Shown here in pieces: positions 17,545 through 26,530 of a DNA stretch of 64,000 nt. The position numbers were made by a program, and so were the translations under genes. Origin of the DNA: Paenibacillus baekrokdamisoli (GTDB taxonomy: Bacteria; Bacillota; Bacilli; Paenibacillales; Paenibacillaceae); contig NZ_AP019308.1 in the NCBI RefSeq assembly GCF_003945345.1, forward strand, positions 6,452,001-6,516,000. The letters run 5' to 3'. Below the pieces are notes generated by a model. The model searched no databases, was not told where the DNA came from, and was given only the letters and a program-made list of their open reading frames with translations. The number at the start of each line of letters is the position of its first letter. The first letter of the stretch is position 1.

Positions 17545-18414
17545 ATGACGAACGCAACGGGCTATACATTGAAAGGAGATTTCTTTTGGAAATCTGGGTT
17601 TCCGATTAGTGTGACGCGAGAACGCGAGTCCTTTGGACTTCCGATGCATACGCATGATTTTATCGAAATTAGCTATGTGGCCGAGGGAAAAGGGTTTCAT
17701 TATATAGGGGATGAAAGGCTTCTGGTAGAGAAAGGAGATGTCTTTCTTATTCCGATTGGAACATCGCATGTGTATCGTCCTATATCAACCAAGCCGGTGC
17801 ATGAGATGATCGTTTATAACTGTTTATTTAGTCCCGATGTAGTGGCTCGGTTTCAATATGCGCACTCGCTTCCCTTTTCAATAGAACGTATGTTATCTGC
17901 TGAATCCAGCCCGTATCGGCGATTTACGGACTCGCATCATGAAATCAAATATGTCATGGAGAAATTGTTTAAAGAGCACACGCTTCACCTTACTGGCTAC
18001 GAAGGGATTATTAGTGGTTATTTGTTGCAATTAATTTTATTCCTGAATCGTTTAGATAAGCAAGAAGATGAAGCTCATACATCGTATAATCAGCTGGAAC
18101 CGATTCTTCATTTCATTTCGGACCATTTCTGTGAAGCGATTACGTTGGAACAGCTGGCAAACATGATTCCGATCAGTGTCAGCTATTTACAACGCTTATT
18201 CAAAATTGCAACAGGACAGACCTTTACCGAGTACATCCAAAATTTGCGTATTCAAAAAAGCTGCGAGCTGCTCGGTTACAGCGGGCTGAGTGTTATGGAT
18301 ATTTCGAGCGAAGTGGGATATAAGGATGTGAAGTTTTTTCATGCCTTGTTTAAGAAAAAAACGGGTACATCCCCACATCAATATAGGAAGAAGATGACGC
18401 TGGAAGCTCGGTAA
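17545..18414 (+). CDS. AraC-family regulator with N-terminal cupin, probably controls the rhamnosidase
   Basis: A 289-residue protein. The N-terminal cupin sugar-sensing domain has MHTHDFIEISYVAEG and GDVFLIPIGTSHVYRP. The C-terminal double HTH has ITLEQLANMIPISVSYLQRL and SSEVGYKDVKFFHALFKKKTGTSPHQYRK. The gene starts 131 bp from the divergent GH78 gene, the classic layout of a local activator (RhaS/RhaR-like). The start ATG 17545 follows GAAGGTGGGAATAGGCA. Confidence 0.85.
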   Translation: MTNATGYTLKGDFFWKSGFPISVTRERESFGLPMHTHDFIEISYVAEGKGFHYIGDERLLVEKGDVFLIPIGTSHVYRPISTKPVHEMIVYNCLFSPDVVARFQYAHSLPFSIERMLSAESSPYRRFTDSHHEIKYVMEKLFKEHTLHLTGYEGIISGYLLQLILFLNRLDKQEDEAHTSYNQLEPILHFISDHFCEAITLEQLANMIPISVSYLQRLFKIATGQTFTEYIQNLRIQKSCELLGYSGLSVMDISSEVGYKDVKFFHALFKKKTGTSPHQYRKKMTLEAR

Positions 18415-18433
18415 GGATTTCTGGGGTCTTGTC

Positions 18434-18826
18434 AGGGCAATCCAGTCTATTCTTCCATTAGCCAATAAACGGAGAATTAATGTTATTACAGATGAACGGT
18501 TATCGGAAAGGGAATTATGCGGTGAGAATCATCCGAACTGGCGTGAAATGCTTCGCCATACTTTTAATGATCTTGAGTTGTGTTATGAGGGCGGGGAATC
18601 AAGCAGCGCAGCTATGAAGCGTGCATTATCAGTGATTACGGATGTGGTAAATAGTGGACTTAACCATGTGGTCTTAGCAACTCATGGAAACTTGATGTCC
18701 TTGCTGCTTAAGTATTACGACAATAAGCAATTCGGATTTGAGGAATGGGAAGCCTTATTCAATCCTGATGTGTACCATTTATGTTTAGATGGTAGATCAC
18801 CAACTATTCGGAGAATAACGTTTTGA
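18434..18826 (+). pseudogene. Histidine phosphatase-family gene, 5'-truncated
   Basis: The frame reads RAIQSILPLANKRRINVITDERLSEREL, then WREMLRHTFNDLE, and ends with VLATHGNLMSLLLKYYDN. This is the C-terminal two thirds of a phosphoglycerate mutase-like phosphatase. The N-terminal RHG(E) catalytic motif is missing because the sequence begins just after the AraC stop. ATG 18548 is an internal codon. An intact relative with R-H-A-E at its N-terminus is at 27391-27960. Confidence 0.75.
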
Positions 18827-18924
18827 GTAAAAAGGTGTTGTATTCTCTTTTATTTATTGTAGTAGCCTGTGTTGGTTATTCCTTATCTTATTCTAATCAG
18901 TGCTTGCCATCACGAAGTACCTAG
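18823..18924 (+). CDS. Short membrane ORF, probably truncated
   Basis: TTG 18823 overlaps the stop of the phosphatase remnant (TTGA) and opens 33 codons with a strong hydrophobic helix (VLYSLLFIVVACVGYSL). It ends at TAG just where the structured repeat begins. It could be a lipoprotein or signal-peptide stub of a gene cut by the repeat. Confidence 0.35.
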   Translation: MSKKVLYSLLFIVVACVGYSLSYSNQCLPSRST

Positions 18925-19082
18925 CGAAGCGGACGGAATCGTTCTGAAGAAGCGATAGCGTTCGCCTTTGTCTCCTTATTTCTACCCCTAAGGGATAGAA
19001 TCAAGAAATAGGGAGACAACAGCGATCGTAAGAATGATCCGTCCGCGCAGCGGGCTTCTACGCACCAAACTTCGAATTTATC
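18921..19082 (+). repeat. Structured dispersed element, copy 1
   Basis: Nested stems: GCGGACGGA/TCCGTCCGC (outer), AGCGTTCGCC with CAGCGATCG, and GTCTCC-TATTTCT/AGAAATAGGGAGAC (inner, apical). It shares AGAAGCG-N2-AGCGTTCGCCTTTG and CAACAGCGATCG-AAGAA with copy 2 at 43982-44182. AAGTAC occurs directly on both sides (18915-18920, 19083-19088), possibly a target duplication. No coding capacity. Confidence 0.7.
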
Positions 19083-19242
19083 AAGTACTACGAGTGCAAC
19101 AGGCAGTTTTCGAATAGTGAATAATTGTAAGTTTTAGCTCCTCATTAGCAGGATTTTCCATGCCCTGAATCGAATAATAAAAGTTAAGTTTATGAGTCTC
19201 CAGTGTTGAACAAGAATATGTGCTTGGGGGTGACGATGCCGT

Positions 19243-19644
19243 TTGAATAAAGCTAGTTATTTAATACAAGACACAGATGAATATATGATTTTGTTAAATG
19301 CAGCTGAAGCAGAGGAACCGTTTTCTCAGCTTATCTACGATCTTTCTAACCGCTATCCAGCTTATAAAATACATCAAGTATACGAAGTGGCAACAGATAA
19401 ATTGGAAAAGCTGCTACACAGTGAAGTGTTGGAGATCGTCAAAATACATTATCATCGCTGGGATGATATCGTTCGTACCGAACATTTGACAGTAGAACAA
19501 TCCTTGAGTTTGTTACACAAACCAGAAATATGGGATCGTGCAAGTGAATGTAATGATGGGGTATACCGGATGTGGACAACCGAATTAGGCCACAGCTTAA
19601 TAGAAAAATACGAAGTTGATCATCAAATCGAACCGAAAAAATAA
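19243..19644 (+). CDS. Hypothetical protein
   Basis: 133 residues, soluble and acidic, with no recognised family. TTG 19243 is preceded by GGGGGTGACG at acceptable spacing. Aromatic-rich segments (HYHRWDDIVR, YRMWTTELGHSLIEKYE) suggest a compact helical domain. It is followed by a strong terminator, so it is a single-gene unit. Confidence 0.6.
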   Translation: MNKASYLIQDTDEYMILLNAAEAEEPFSQLIYDLSNRYPAYKIHQVYEVATDKLEKLLHSEVLEIVKIHYHRWDDIVRTEHLTVEQSLSLLHKPEIWDRASECNDGVYRMWTTELGHSLIEKYEVDHQIEPKK

Positions 19645-19675
19645 CTCAAATTGAGGATGGAGGTTAAGCGGTCAA

Positions 19676-19701
19676 AAGGGTTGCCATACGGCAGCCCTTT
19701 A
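19676..19701 (+). terminator. Terminator hairpin
   Basis: AAAGGGTTGCC-ATAC-GGCAGCCCTTT, with T-rich sequence following. Confidence 0.7.
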
Positions 19702-19766
19702 CTTTGTTAAACAGGCATTAATTTTGAAAAGGAACCCGAATTAAGAGATCAGAGGGAGGAAGTATT

Positions 19767-20708
19767 GTGAATCTTATACTTATAGAAGGTATTCCAGGCT
19801 CTGGAAAGTCCACAACTGCAAGGTTTATTGCCTTACAAGCTGAAAGGAATGGATTAAAGACAGAACTTTTTCATGAATCTACTTTTCAACATCCGATTTT
19901 CATTCAAGAGCCTATTACTAATTACAAGGATTGGATGGAACGGTATATTACGAATTGGGATAAATTCTTGAGTGAGCAATCAGATACTGAAACGACTATT
20001 GTAATGGAATCTGCTTTATTTCAAAGCCCCATTCTTCACTTGTTGCATATGGATATTGATAGAGAAGTAATTGTACAATTTATTGAGAAGATATACGCAC
20101 GATTAACCAATATGAATTGTAGTCTGATCTATCTATATCAGGATGACCCAAACATAGGAATCAATAGAATGATGGATACTAGAGGAGGCAGGAATTGGCT
20201 GAATAAAACGTATGAGCAATATAAACACGAGCCCTACTATGCGAATCAAGGGGATTGTGGTCCAGATGTACATCTTAACTTTTTGTATGAATACGCACAG
20301 GTTGCCATTTCTGCTTATTCTAAGTGCAGTCTAAATACGCTGGCAATCGAAAACACGAATTGGGATTGGACAACCTACCACAGTAAAATATTGAATTATT
20401 ACGGATGGTCATATGATCCAGATCCGGTTGTTCCTCTCTCTGAACTACAACAATATACTGGAATTTATCGAAATGAAGAGATGAATGTTGATATCCATAT
20501 TGAGATAAAAGAGGGCCACTTGATTATTTTTGGTGATCGGCAATTAAAGCCTAAGGGGATTAACTCATTCTATCTTGATAATATCAGCATCGTGGTGAAT
20601 TTCGTGAGAATTCATACAGAGCCGTTTAATCAATTCATTATTGAAGAGAAAGACTTAGTAGGGAACCAGAAAGATGAAGGAACCCGTTTTGTAAGAACTC
20701 AGAGGTAG
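19767..20708 (+). CDS. P-loop NTPase/kinase-like protein, paralogue of the 47.5 kb gene
   Basis: 313 residues. It starts at GTG 19767 behind GAGGGAGGAAG. Walker A is at residues 7-15 (EGIPGSGKSTTAR), followed by a nucleoside-kinase-like core (TIVMESALFQSPI, SLIYLYQDDPNIGINRMMDTRG). A C-terminal domain of about 90 residues (LQQYTGIYRNEEMNVDIHIE) looks beta-rich. The overall plan repeats in the 375-residue protein at 47490-48617 (EGLPSTGKSTNS, ILDSSLFQYQIYSL, SLIYLYREKTDD). The substrate is unknown. Confidence 0.75.
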   Translation: MNLILIEGIPGSGKSTTARFIALQAERNGLKTELFHESTFQHPIFIQEPITNYKDWMERYITNWDKFLSEQSDTETTIVMESALFQSPILHLLHMDIDREVIVQFIEKIYARLTNMNCSLIYLYQDDPNIGINRMMDTRGGRNWLNKTYEQYKHEPYYANQGDCGPDVHLNFLYEYAQVAISAYSKCSLNTLAIENTNWDWTTYHSKILNYYGWSYDPDPVVPLSELQQYTGIYRNEEMNVDIHIEIKEGHLIIFGDRQLKPKGINSFYLDNISIVVNFVRIHTEPFNQFIIEEKDLVGNQKDEGTRFVRTQR

Positions 20709-20750
20709 ATTGGGCAATCATTCCTGATTAGTCGAGGAAGGAGCATAGAT

Positions 20751-21242
20751 ATGATAACGATTAATAGTGTGGAGTATGATCAGAAATCGACGTTAAGGAA
20801 TCTTTTGGAGCTCTATAATTATGATTTTAGCGAATTCGAACCTGAAGATGTTAATGAAAATGGCTTATATGGATATAGGTATCTGGATCAATATTGGACG
20901 GAAGAGGGCAGACATCCATTTTTCATTCGAGTAGATGGAAAACTGGCTGGGTTTGCATTAGTAAGAGAGGTTGGTACAAATGAACATAACCAAACCATTT
21001 ATTCGGTGGCTGAGTTCTTTGTCATGAAGAAATATAGAAAACTAGGAGTAGGTCAGCATGTGTCTACCGAATTATTCAATACATTCAGCGGCATATGGAA
21101 AGTTGGTCAAATCGAAACAAACAAACCAGCTCAAGCTTTTTGGAGAAAGATAATTGGAAAATATACAAATAACAACTATCGGGAAATTAGAGAGGACGAC
21201 TGGGAAGGGCCAATTCAAACATTTTCTACAGATGCAGGGTAA
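20751..21242 (+). CDS. GNAT-family N-acetyltransferase
   Basis: 163 residues with the acetyl-CoA-binding pattern FFVMKKYRKLGVGQHVSTELF (R/Q-x-x-G-x-G/A variant), then late-strand NKPAQAFWRKIIGKY. The N-terminus (NLLELYNYDFSEFEPEDVNENGLYGY) is typical of a small GNAT subfamily. ATG 20751 follows GAAGGAGCATAG. The acyl acceptor is unknown. Confidence 0.85.
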   Translation: MITINSVEYDQKSTLRNLLELYNYDFSEFEPEDVNENGLYGYRYLDQYWTEEGRHPFFIRVDGKLAGFALVREVGTNEHNQTIYSVAEFFVMKKYRKLGVGQHVSTELFNTFSGIWKVGQIETNKPAQAFWRKIIGKYTNNNYREIREDDWEGPIQTFSTDAG

Positions 21243-21273
21243 AATCAACAACAAAATGAAGGAGCTGGAAGCG

Positions 21274-21684
21274 GTGGCTGTTAAAGTGAGCAATTGTGCA
21301 GTGGTTCAATTACCGGTAAAGGATTTGGAGATCTCCGTGAAGTGGTATCGGGAGAACCTCGGAATTCCGTTCACGTTCGATTTTCAACCAGGGGATAATG
21401 AGGCTTGGCTGAATGTAGGCGGTGTGGGGCTTGGTTTGATTCGTTGTCCGAAGGTTCCAAATCTGGATTTCACCAACAGCGCTGGGCAGCTTCAGCCTAT
21501 TATTTCTCTGCAGGTAGAGAACATTCATAGCGTATATGAAGAACTCAAGGAGAAGGGCATTCAAACGGGTGAGATGATCTATAAAAAAGGCGGAGGCTAC
21601 AGCTTTACGCTTCGCGATCCAGACGGCCATCTATCCAATCTGTGGGGTGGCTGGCCATCTCCTGAGGATGAAGGGGACGCATAA
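21274..21684 (+). CDS. VOC (glyoxalase/bleomycin resistance)-family protein
   Basis: 137 residues. It has the paired beta-alpha-beta-beta-beta VOC fold: VVQLPVKDLEISVKWYRENLG at the N-terminus and SLQVENIHSVYEELKEKG, YSFTLRDPDGHLSNLWG at the C-terminus. The frame is open from 21154, but GTG 21274 has AAGGAG ten bases upstream and gives the family N-terminus. It is close to the preceding GNAT gene (32 bp) and may be co-transcribed. Confidence 0.8.
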   Translation: MAVKVSNCAVVQLPVKDLEISVKWYRENLGIPFTFDFQPGDNEAWLNVGGVGLGLIRCPKVPNLDFTNSAGQLQPIISLQVENIHSVYEELKEKGIQTGEMIYKKGGGYSFTLRDPDGHLSNLWGGWPSPEDEGDA

Positions 21685-21704
21685 TAGAAGGAGAGACTGT
21701 TATT

Positions 21705-22706
21705 TTGAAAGTTAAATGCATTAAATTCTATCATTTTGGAGATCCCGGGCATGTATTAAAAGTTGAAAATAAAAGAATTGAACTGCCTATTGCTGGAGAA
21801 GTCCTTGTGCGTATGACCGCTTGCCCTATCAATCCATCTGATCTCATCCCAATTAGAGGAGCCTATTCTCATCGGATTTCTTTACCTGCTATTCCTGGTT
21901 ATGAAGGGGTCGGTATTATAGAAGAGGTAGGCCCCTCTGTTTCTCAAGAGCTTATTGGTAAACGTGTGCTGCCTCTAAGAGGGGAAGGTACATGGCAAGA
22001 ATATGTTAAAACAACCGCCGAATTAGCGGTTCCCATCCCTCATTCTATTGATGATTACATAGCCGCCCAATTATATATAAACCCGCTAACGGCGTGGCTT
22101 ACTTGTACAGAAGTATTAAAATTAAGACCAGACGATGTTTTAATTATAAATGCTGGCGGCTCTTCTATTGGTCGCCTCTTTGCTCAACTATCTAAGATTA
22201 TTGGCTTTCGGCTTATTGCTGTTACGAGGAATAATAATTATACGGAGGAGTTACTTCAGCTGGGTGCTTCATGTGTCATTAATTCAACGGAAACACCTTT
22301 ATATCAGACTGTTATGGAGCTGACGAATGGATTAGGTGTTCATGCTGCTATTGATTCTGTCGGAGGGTCCTCTGGTACAGATTTAGCCATGTGTATACGC
22401 CCTAGCGGTACTTTTTTAACCATAGGTCTATTATCAGGCATTCCTATTGTTTGGTCGGAAATAACAAATAGAGACAAAATAAAGATGAAGATATTTCATT
22501 TGCGACATTGGAATCAACAGGTAACTATTCAAGCTTGGCAAGAAACATTTAGCCACTTGATATCCATGATAATGGAGAAGAAATTGACACTTATGAGACC
22601 AGCTTCTAGTTACGATCTACTGGAAGTACAGGAGGCTGTTCGTGCTGCCGAATCATTGGGGAGGAATAAGGGGAAAGTTTTTCTGACAAGTAATCTACCC
22701 TTTTAA
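21705..22706 (+). CDS. Zinc-independent MDR-family oxidoreductase (enoyl reductase/quinone oxidoreductase type)
   Basis: 333 residues with the MDR layout: GroES-like N-domain (ACPINPSDLIPIRG, PAIPGYEGVGIIEEVGPSV) and a Rossmann domain with NAGGSSIGRLFAQLSKIIG. No structural or catalytic zinc ligands of alcohol dehydrogenases are seen; the NPSDL motif fits 2-enoyl thioester reductases. TTG 21705 follows AGAAGGAGAGAC. It is probably co-transcribed with its neighbours. Confidence 0.82.
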   Translation: MKVKCIKFYHFGDPGHVLKVENKRIELPIAGEVLVRMTACPINPSDLIPIRGAYSHRISLPAIPGYEGVGIIEEVGPSVSQELIGKRVLPLRGEGTWQEYVKTTAELAVPIPHSIDDYIAAQLYINPLTAWLTCTEVLKLRPDDVLIINAGGSSIGRLFAQLSKIIGFRLIAVTRNNNYTEELLQLGASCVINSTETPLYQTVMELTNGLGVHAAIDSVGGSSGTDLAMCIRPSGTFLTIGLLSGIPIVWSEITNRDKIKMKIFHLRHWNQQVTIQAWQETFSHLISMIMEKKLTLMRPASSYDLLEVQEAVRAAESLGRNKGKVFLTSNLPF

Positions 22707-22721
22707 AGGGACTGGGAGGCG

Positions 22722-23204
22722 ATGCATGTGGAACAGAGAAATGAATTAACAATAGTCACAATTGAATCTTTTCATGCGGTAGGGTTGAAGTGGGAAGGCA
22801 CTTTTGCTGAAGCAGGGGCTGGTGGAATTCGAGTCATCCAAACGGAATTAAAGAATCGCCTACAAGAAATACAGAATGTTGTGCATCCGGATACTCTCTT
22901 AGGATTATCCTATCATGTCCAAGAGGGGCGCTTTACTCACTATGCAGTCGTTGAAGTCAAAAGGATAGAACATATGCCAGAAGGTATGACAAGTATTGTG
23001 GTTCCTACATTGACCTATGCAAAATGCGAGCACAAAAGAGGACAAAATGTTGATGCCTCTTATCAAAATATATATGCATGGATTGAAAATCAGGGCTATC
23101 AGCTGCATAAGGGAGATGTTACTCATTTTGAGGAATATCCTATGAATCACGACCCTTATATAAAAGATCCAGAATTTACAATCATGATGCCTATTGAAGC
23201 CTGA
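22722..23204 (+). CDS. GyrI-like small-molecule-binding domain protein
   Basis: 160 residues matching the AraC effector-binding/GyrI-like fold: ESFHAVGLKWEGTFAEA, LLGLSYHVQEGRFTHYAVVEV, MTSIVVPTLTYAKCEHKRG. Such stand-alone domains bind hydrophobic or cationic small molecules. ATG 22722 is very close to GGGAGG, so GTG 22728 may be the real start. Another member is at 36620 and a more distant one at 53372. Confidence 0.75.
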   Translation: MHVEQRNELTIVTIESFHAVGLKWEGTFAEAGAGGIRVIQTELKNRLQEIQNVVHPDTLLGLSYHVQEGRFTHYAVVEVKRIEHMPEGMTSIVVPTLTYAKCEHKRGQNVDASYQNIYAWIENQGYQLHKGDVTHFEEYPMNHDPYIKDPEFTIMMPIEA

Positions 23205-23261
23205 TATACAAACTAAAGGGGCGGCTCCATGATGCCATTGCATGCTCCCGCTTCACACAGA

Positions 23262-23300
23262 AGAGCTTCTCCAGCTTAACGAAGCGGAGAAGCTCTTTCG
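23262..23300. terminator. Bidirectional terminator between convergent genes
   Basis: AGAGCTTCTCC (23262-23272) pairs perfectly with GGAGAAGCTCT (23286-23296). Confidence 0.75.
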
Positions 23301-23372
23301 CATGTTCTTCTAACGAAAAGGAACCTGATCATCCGTATACGCTGGGTCCTTGTGTTGCATCCTATCCTCTTC

Positions 23373-24863
23373 TTATGCTTCCCTAACTCTTGTTCGGTCC
23401 AGGTTTCCGATTTCCTCTTCCTCGACCTGCCCGGTACGTTTAATGAAGAAAGAAAGCAGCAGACCGACAATTCCGATTCCAACAATGACAAGATACGCAT
23501 CATTAATACCCTGAATCGTCGACTCCATTAACATATGCCCTTTTGTCCCTGTACCACCAGCGGCCATCATATCCTTAAAATGAGTCTTCGTACTGGTTGT
23601 CATAACTGTGACAAGCAGCGCGGTACCAATCCCGCCGGCAACCTGTTTAATGGTGTTGGAAATAGCCGTACCATGCGCATTCAGTCTTGCAGGCAGTTGA
23701 TTAAGGCCTGCTGTTGTGATCGGCATCAGGAACATAGCCATTCCGAAGCGTCGTCCTGTGGACATCAGAACTAAATACGTATAACTTGTGGAATCGGTCA
23801 GATTAACGAAACCGATTGTTGTTGCGATCGTAATAATCATACCGATTATTGACAGCCACTTTGCTCCAAACCGATCGAACAGCTTTCCTGTCACCGGCAT
23901 CATAAAGCCCATTAGAAGCGCACCAGGGAGCATCAGAAGTCCAGACTCCATAGGAGTGTATCCGCGAGCATTCTGCAAATATAACGGAAGCAGCATCATA
24001 TCTGCATACATGACCATCGTTACCACAATATTAATAACGGTCGTCAGTGAGAACATACTGTATTTGAATGCCCTGAGATCAAGAAGAGGGCTCTTAGTGG
24101 TCAGCTGCCGCAAAACGAACAGAACCAATAAAACCACGCCTATAGCTATAGATACAAGCACTTCCGCACTTGACCAGCCTTTGCTCGCAGCGCTGCTAAA
24201 CCCATAAAGAAGAGCACCAAATCCGATTGTTGAGAGAATGGCACCCCAAACATCAATCTTGGGATAACTTCGCTCTGACACATTTTTCAAATAAATAAAG
24301 GCAATAACGATAACAATAGCGACAAACGGAATGATTCCATAAAACATCGTACGCCATGAATAATGCTCAATGACATAACCGGCGAGTGTAGGCCCGATAG
24401 CAGGAGCGAAGATAATAGCGAAACCGACCATTCCCATCGCTGCTCCACGCTTTTCGGGAGGGAAAATGGTCAGAACGACAGTCATTAGCAGCGGCATAAT
24501 AATACCTGCTCCAGCTGCTTGAATCAGACGGCCAACCAGCAATACGTCGAAGCTATGCGCCAATGCTGAAACAATGGTTCCACCGAGAAAAACAATCATG
24601 GAAGTCTGAAAAAGCTCACGGGTCGTAAACCTTTGCATTAGAAATGCGGTGATCGGAATAAGAACACCGTTAACCAGCATATAGCCGGTTGTCAGCCATT
24701 GAGCCGTAGATGCTGCGATGTCAAAATCGATCATCAGCTCCGGCGTCGCGACGCTCATAATGGTCTGATTCAAAACGGCGATGAACGTCCCCAGAATCAT
24801 AACAAACAATAGGGGGCCTTTCTTAATGGAACTGCTATCAAAGGCTAAATCTTTACTCATCAT
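23373..24863 (-). CDS. MFS multidrug exporter, DHA2 (EmrB/QacA) 14-TM family
   Basis: About 496 residues with 14 hydrophobic helices. It shows the DHA2 signatures LNQTIMSVATPELM in TM1, WLTTGYMLVNGVLIP, GRLIQAAGAGIIMPLL and GFAIIFAPAIGPTLAG (antiporter motif C). The start MMSKDL at 24863 follows GAAGGGATTGAGC; the frame is open 13 codons more. Its promoter region carries a pair of inverted repeats (24889-24901, 24980-24992), suggesting control by a dimeric repressor. Confidence 0.9.
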   Translation of the reverse strand: MMSKDLAFDSSSIKKGPLLFVMILGTFIAVLNQTIMSVATPELMIDFDIAASTAQWLTTGYMLVNGVLIPITAFLMQRFTTRELFQTSMIVFLGGTIVSALAHSFDVLLVGRLIQAAGAGIIMPLLMTVVLTIFPPEKRGAAMGMVGFAIIFAPAIGPTLAGYVIEHYSWRTMFYGIIPFVAIVIVIAFIYLKNVSERSYPKIDVWGAILSTIGFGALLYGFSSAASKGWSSAEVLVSIAIGVVLLVLFVLRQLTTKSPLLDLRAFKYSMFSLTTVINIVVTMVMYADMMLLPLYLQNARGYTPMESGLLMLPGALLMGFMMPVTGKLFDRFGAKWLSIIGMIITIATTIGFVNLTDSTSYTYLVLMSTGRRFGMAMFLMPITTAGLNQLPARLNAHGTAISNTIKQVAGGIGTALLVTVMTTSTKTHFKDMMAAGGTGTKGHMLMESTIQGINDAYLVIVGIGIVGLLLSFFIKRTGQVEEEEIGNLDRTRVREA

Positions 24864-24888
24864 GCTCAATCCCTTCAAATTCATCATG

Positions 24889-24992
24889 AAACTAATAAAC
24901 ACTTTGTTGTATAATTAACTTACTGTAAAGAATTATAATCATCTCTCTTCTATTTCACAAGCAACAGCTTTTTAAAAAATGTTTATTAGTTT
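24889..24992 (-). promoter_or_regulatory. Control region of the DHA2 exporter with perfect 13-bp inverted repeats
   Basis: AAACTAATAAACA (24889-24901) and TGTTTATTAGTTT (24980-24992) are exact inverted copies 78 bp apart. Between them lies CTTACTGTAAAG, another short palindrome. The pair flanks the expected promoter. The dedicated regulator is not identifiable in the window. Confidence 0.5.
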
Positions 24993-25085
24993 ACAGTTGA
25001 ATGGGATCTGTCGTCTATGTGAAAAATAATCTACAAAGCAGGATACAATTGTCGTCTAGAGCTTCAGGAGATTGAGTTTGAGAAA

Positions 25086-25226
25086 ATGATGGAGAGGATG
25101 GCGGATGACATGACTAATGAAATTCATGCTATTTTTAAGGATGTTCCGGATCAGTCCGGTTTAGTCATTGATTGGTCCGTATTGGTCAAAATGCTTGAGC
25201 ATATCGCGGAAAAAGGGCTCAGATAA
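25086..25226 (+). pseudogene. Small ORF, possible C-terminal remnant of a regulator
   Basis: In frame from about 25027, with ATGs at 25086 and 25089, it encodes EFEKMMERMADDMTNEIHAI, then LVIDWSVLVKMLEHIAEKGL. It is divergent from the DHA2 exporter, where a MarR- or TetR-type repressor gene is often found, but no HTH is visible. Either a small regulator or a remnant. Confidence 0.3.
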
Positions 25227-25315
25227 AGTGGTTAAGATTTAACACGCGGCAAGTCAGCGGCAGTGATGGCGACCAAGGGGAAGGGGGGACTTTGCTCCTG
25301 GCGGATGGCATGGCA

Positions 25316-25657
25316 CTAATTATGTTGAAAGTAATTATATGCTTTACTATCTTTGTTCTGGAAATCAGAAATCCAAACCAGTAATTTTCTGCAAGAGGGG
25401 AATTGGTAATAAATAAAGCCATCAATTGCTCCGGACGATAAAATATCTAGTTGAAATAAATACAGATTTATATGGGCGGTATGAGCTGTTTCGCCCATTA
25501 TGCTTTGCATTTTTAAAAATGAAGTTAAGTACATATGTTTTCTTTCATTAAAGAGATAATCATCGAATAAATAATAATCTGGTGTAATGGGATCACCTTG
25601 AATATAAATTGGTCGACTTTTGTTTTTTGGACCTAAAACAACATTAACATAATACAT
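25316..25657 (-). CDS. Hypothetical protein
   Basis: 113 residues. The start ATG 25657 has GAGAGGAGAATGG upstream, a convincing ribosome-binding site. The protein is rich in aromatic and acidic residues (PDYYLFDDYLFNERKHMYL) with no recognised domain. It is divergent from the XRE regulator at 25813. Confidence 0.6.
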   Translation of the reverse strand: MYYVNVVLGPKNKSRPIYIQGDPITPDYYLFDDYLFNERKHMYLTSFLKMQSIMGETAHTAHINLYLFQLDILSSGAIDGFIYYQFPSCRKLLVWISDFQNKDSKAYNYFQHN

Positions 25658-25812
25658 TTTAATACCATTCTCCTCTCTAAAGTTTAATCTTAGGGAATTT
25701 TGAGTTTAATTTAATTTTAGTGCATATAAGCAAGATTATCAATGAATTAGTGAATAATATGCTCTGTTTTTGGTTACACTGCTTCTCTAATCTGGTAGAG
25801 AGGTGGTAGTTC

Positions 25813-26166
25813 TTGTTACTAAAACTAATCGGAGAAAGATTACGGTATTTGAGAAAAATTAATAACTTAACGCAAGAGGAATTAGCTGAAAAAGCGGGGA
25901 TTAATGCCTCTTATATCGGCTCCGTAGAACGAGGGGATCGGAATATTTCGATCGAGACATTGGAAAAAATTATAAATGGTCTGAATGTGACTCCTACTGA
26001 AATGTTCCAATTCCATGAAATTGATTCCAAATATTCAAGTTTTGAGAATGCACAATTATTGGAGACGATAAATTCGTTACTTTATCATCGAAGCTTAGAG
26101 GAGAAAAAACTAATTTACCGTATTATTAAGGATATCTTGGAAACCATGGATTCAAAAATTGATTAA
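25813..26166 (+). CDS. XRE-family transcriptional regulator
   Basis: 117 residues. The N-terminal Cro/C1-type HTH runs over residues 6-62 (LRKINNLTQEELAEKAGINA, YIGSVERGDRNISIETLEKI). A short C-terminal helix-rich tail follows. It resembles the small stand-alone regulators next to restriction or toxin genes, but neither is adjacent. TTG 25813 follows AGAGGTGGTAG. Confidence 0.85.
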   Translation: MLLKLIGERLRYLRKINNLTQEELAEKAGINASYIGSVERGDRNISIETLEKIINGLNVTPTEMFQFHEIDSKYSSFENAQLLETINSLLYHRSLEEKKLIYRIIKDILETMDSKID

Positions 26167-26215
26167 TGTTAGGTCAATAACACCCGATAAGTGAACAGCA
26201 ATAATAGAGCGTGTT

Positions 26216-26300
26216 AAGCGGCGATCGCTTCTCGGTATTCTACCGGGAGGAGGTCGCTTAGCATTCTCTTTAAGCCTATGTTCGTCTAGTAGAAAGGCTT
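26216..26300 (-). pseudogene. Possible transposase tail remnant
   Basis: On the minus strand one frame ends RMLSDLLPVEYREAIAA then TAA. PVEYRxxxA resembles the C-terminus of IS3/IS150-type transposases. No more of the element is found. The rest of 26167-26488 shows nothing I can name. Confidence 0.25.
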
Positions 26301-26530
26301 TTAATTGCTTATTTTCTTATTACATACTCTTACTTAAACGACCTCAAAAAGTTCTCAAACGCCTCTGCCTGAAGCTTTTCTACACACTCCCTCCTCATAA
26401 CATAATCGTACAAACAATCTAGGAATAGTAGCCAAACTGAGCTAAAATGAATAATAGGATTTTTTGGAAGTTATAGGCAGGGGAGGAAGTGCTGTATATT
26501 CTCGTATTCTTCATTAAAAAGGAGAGGAAT

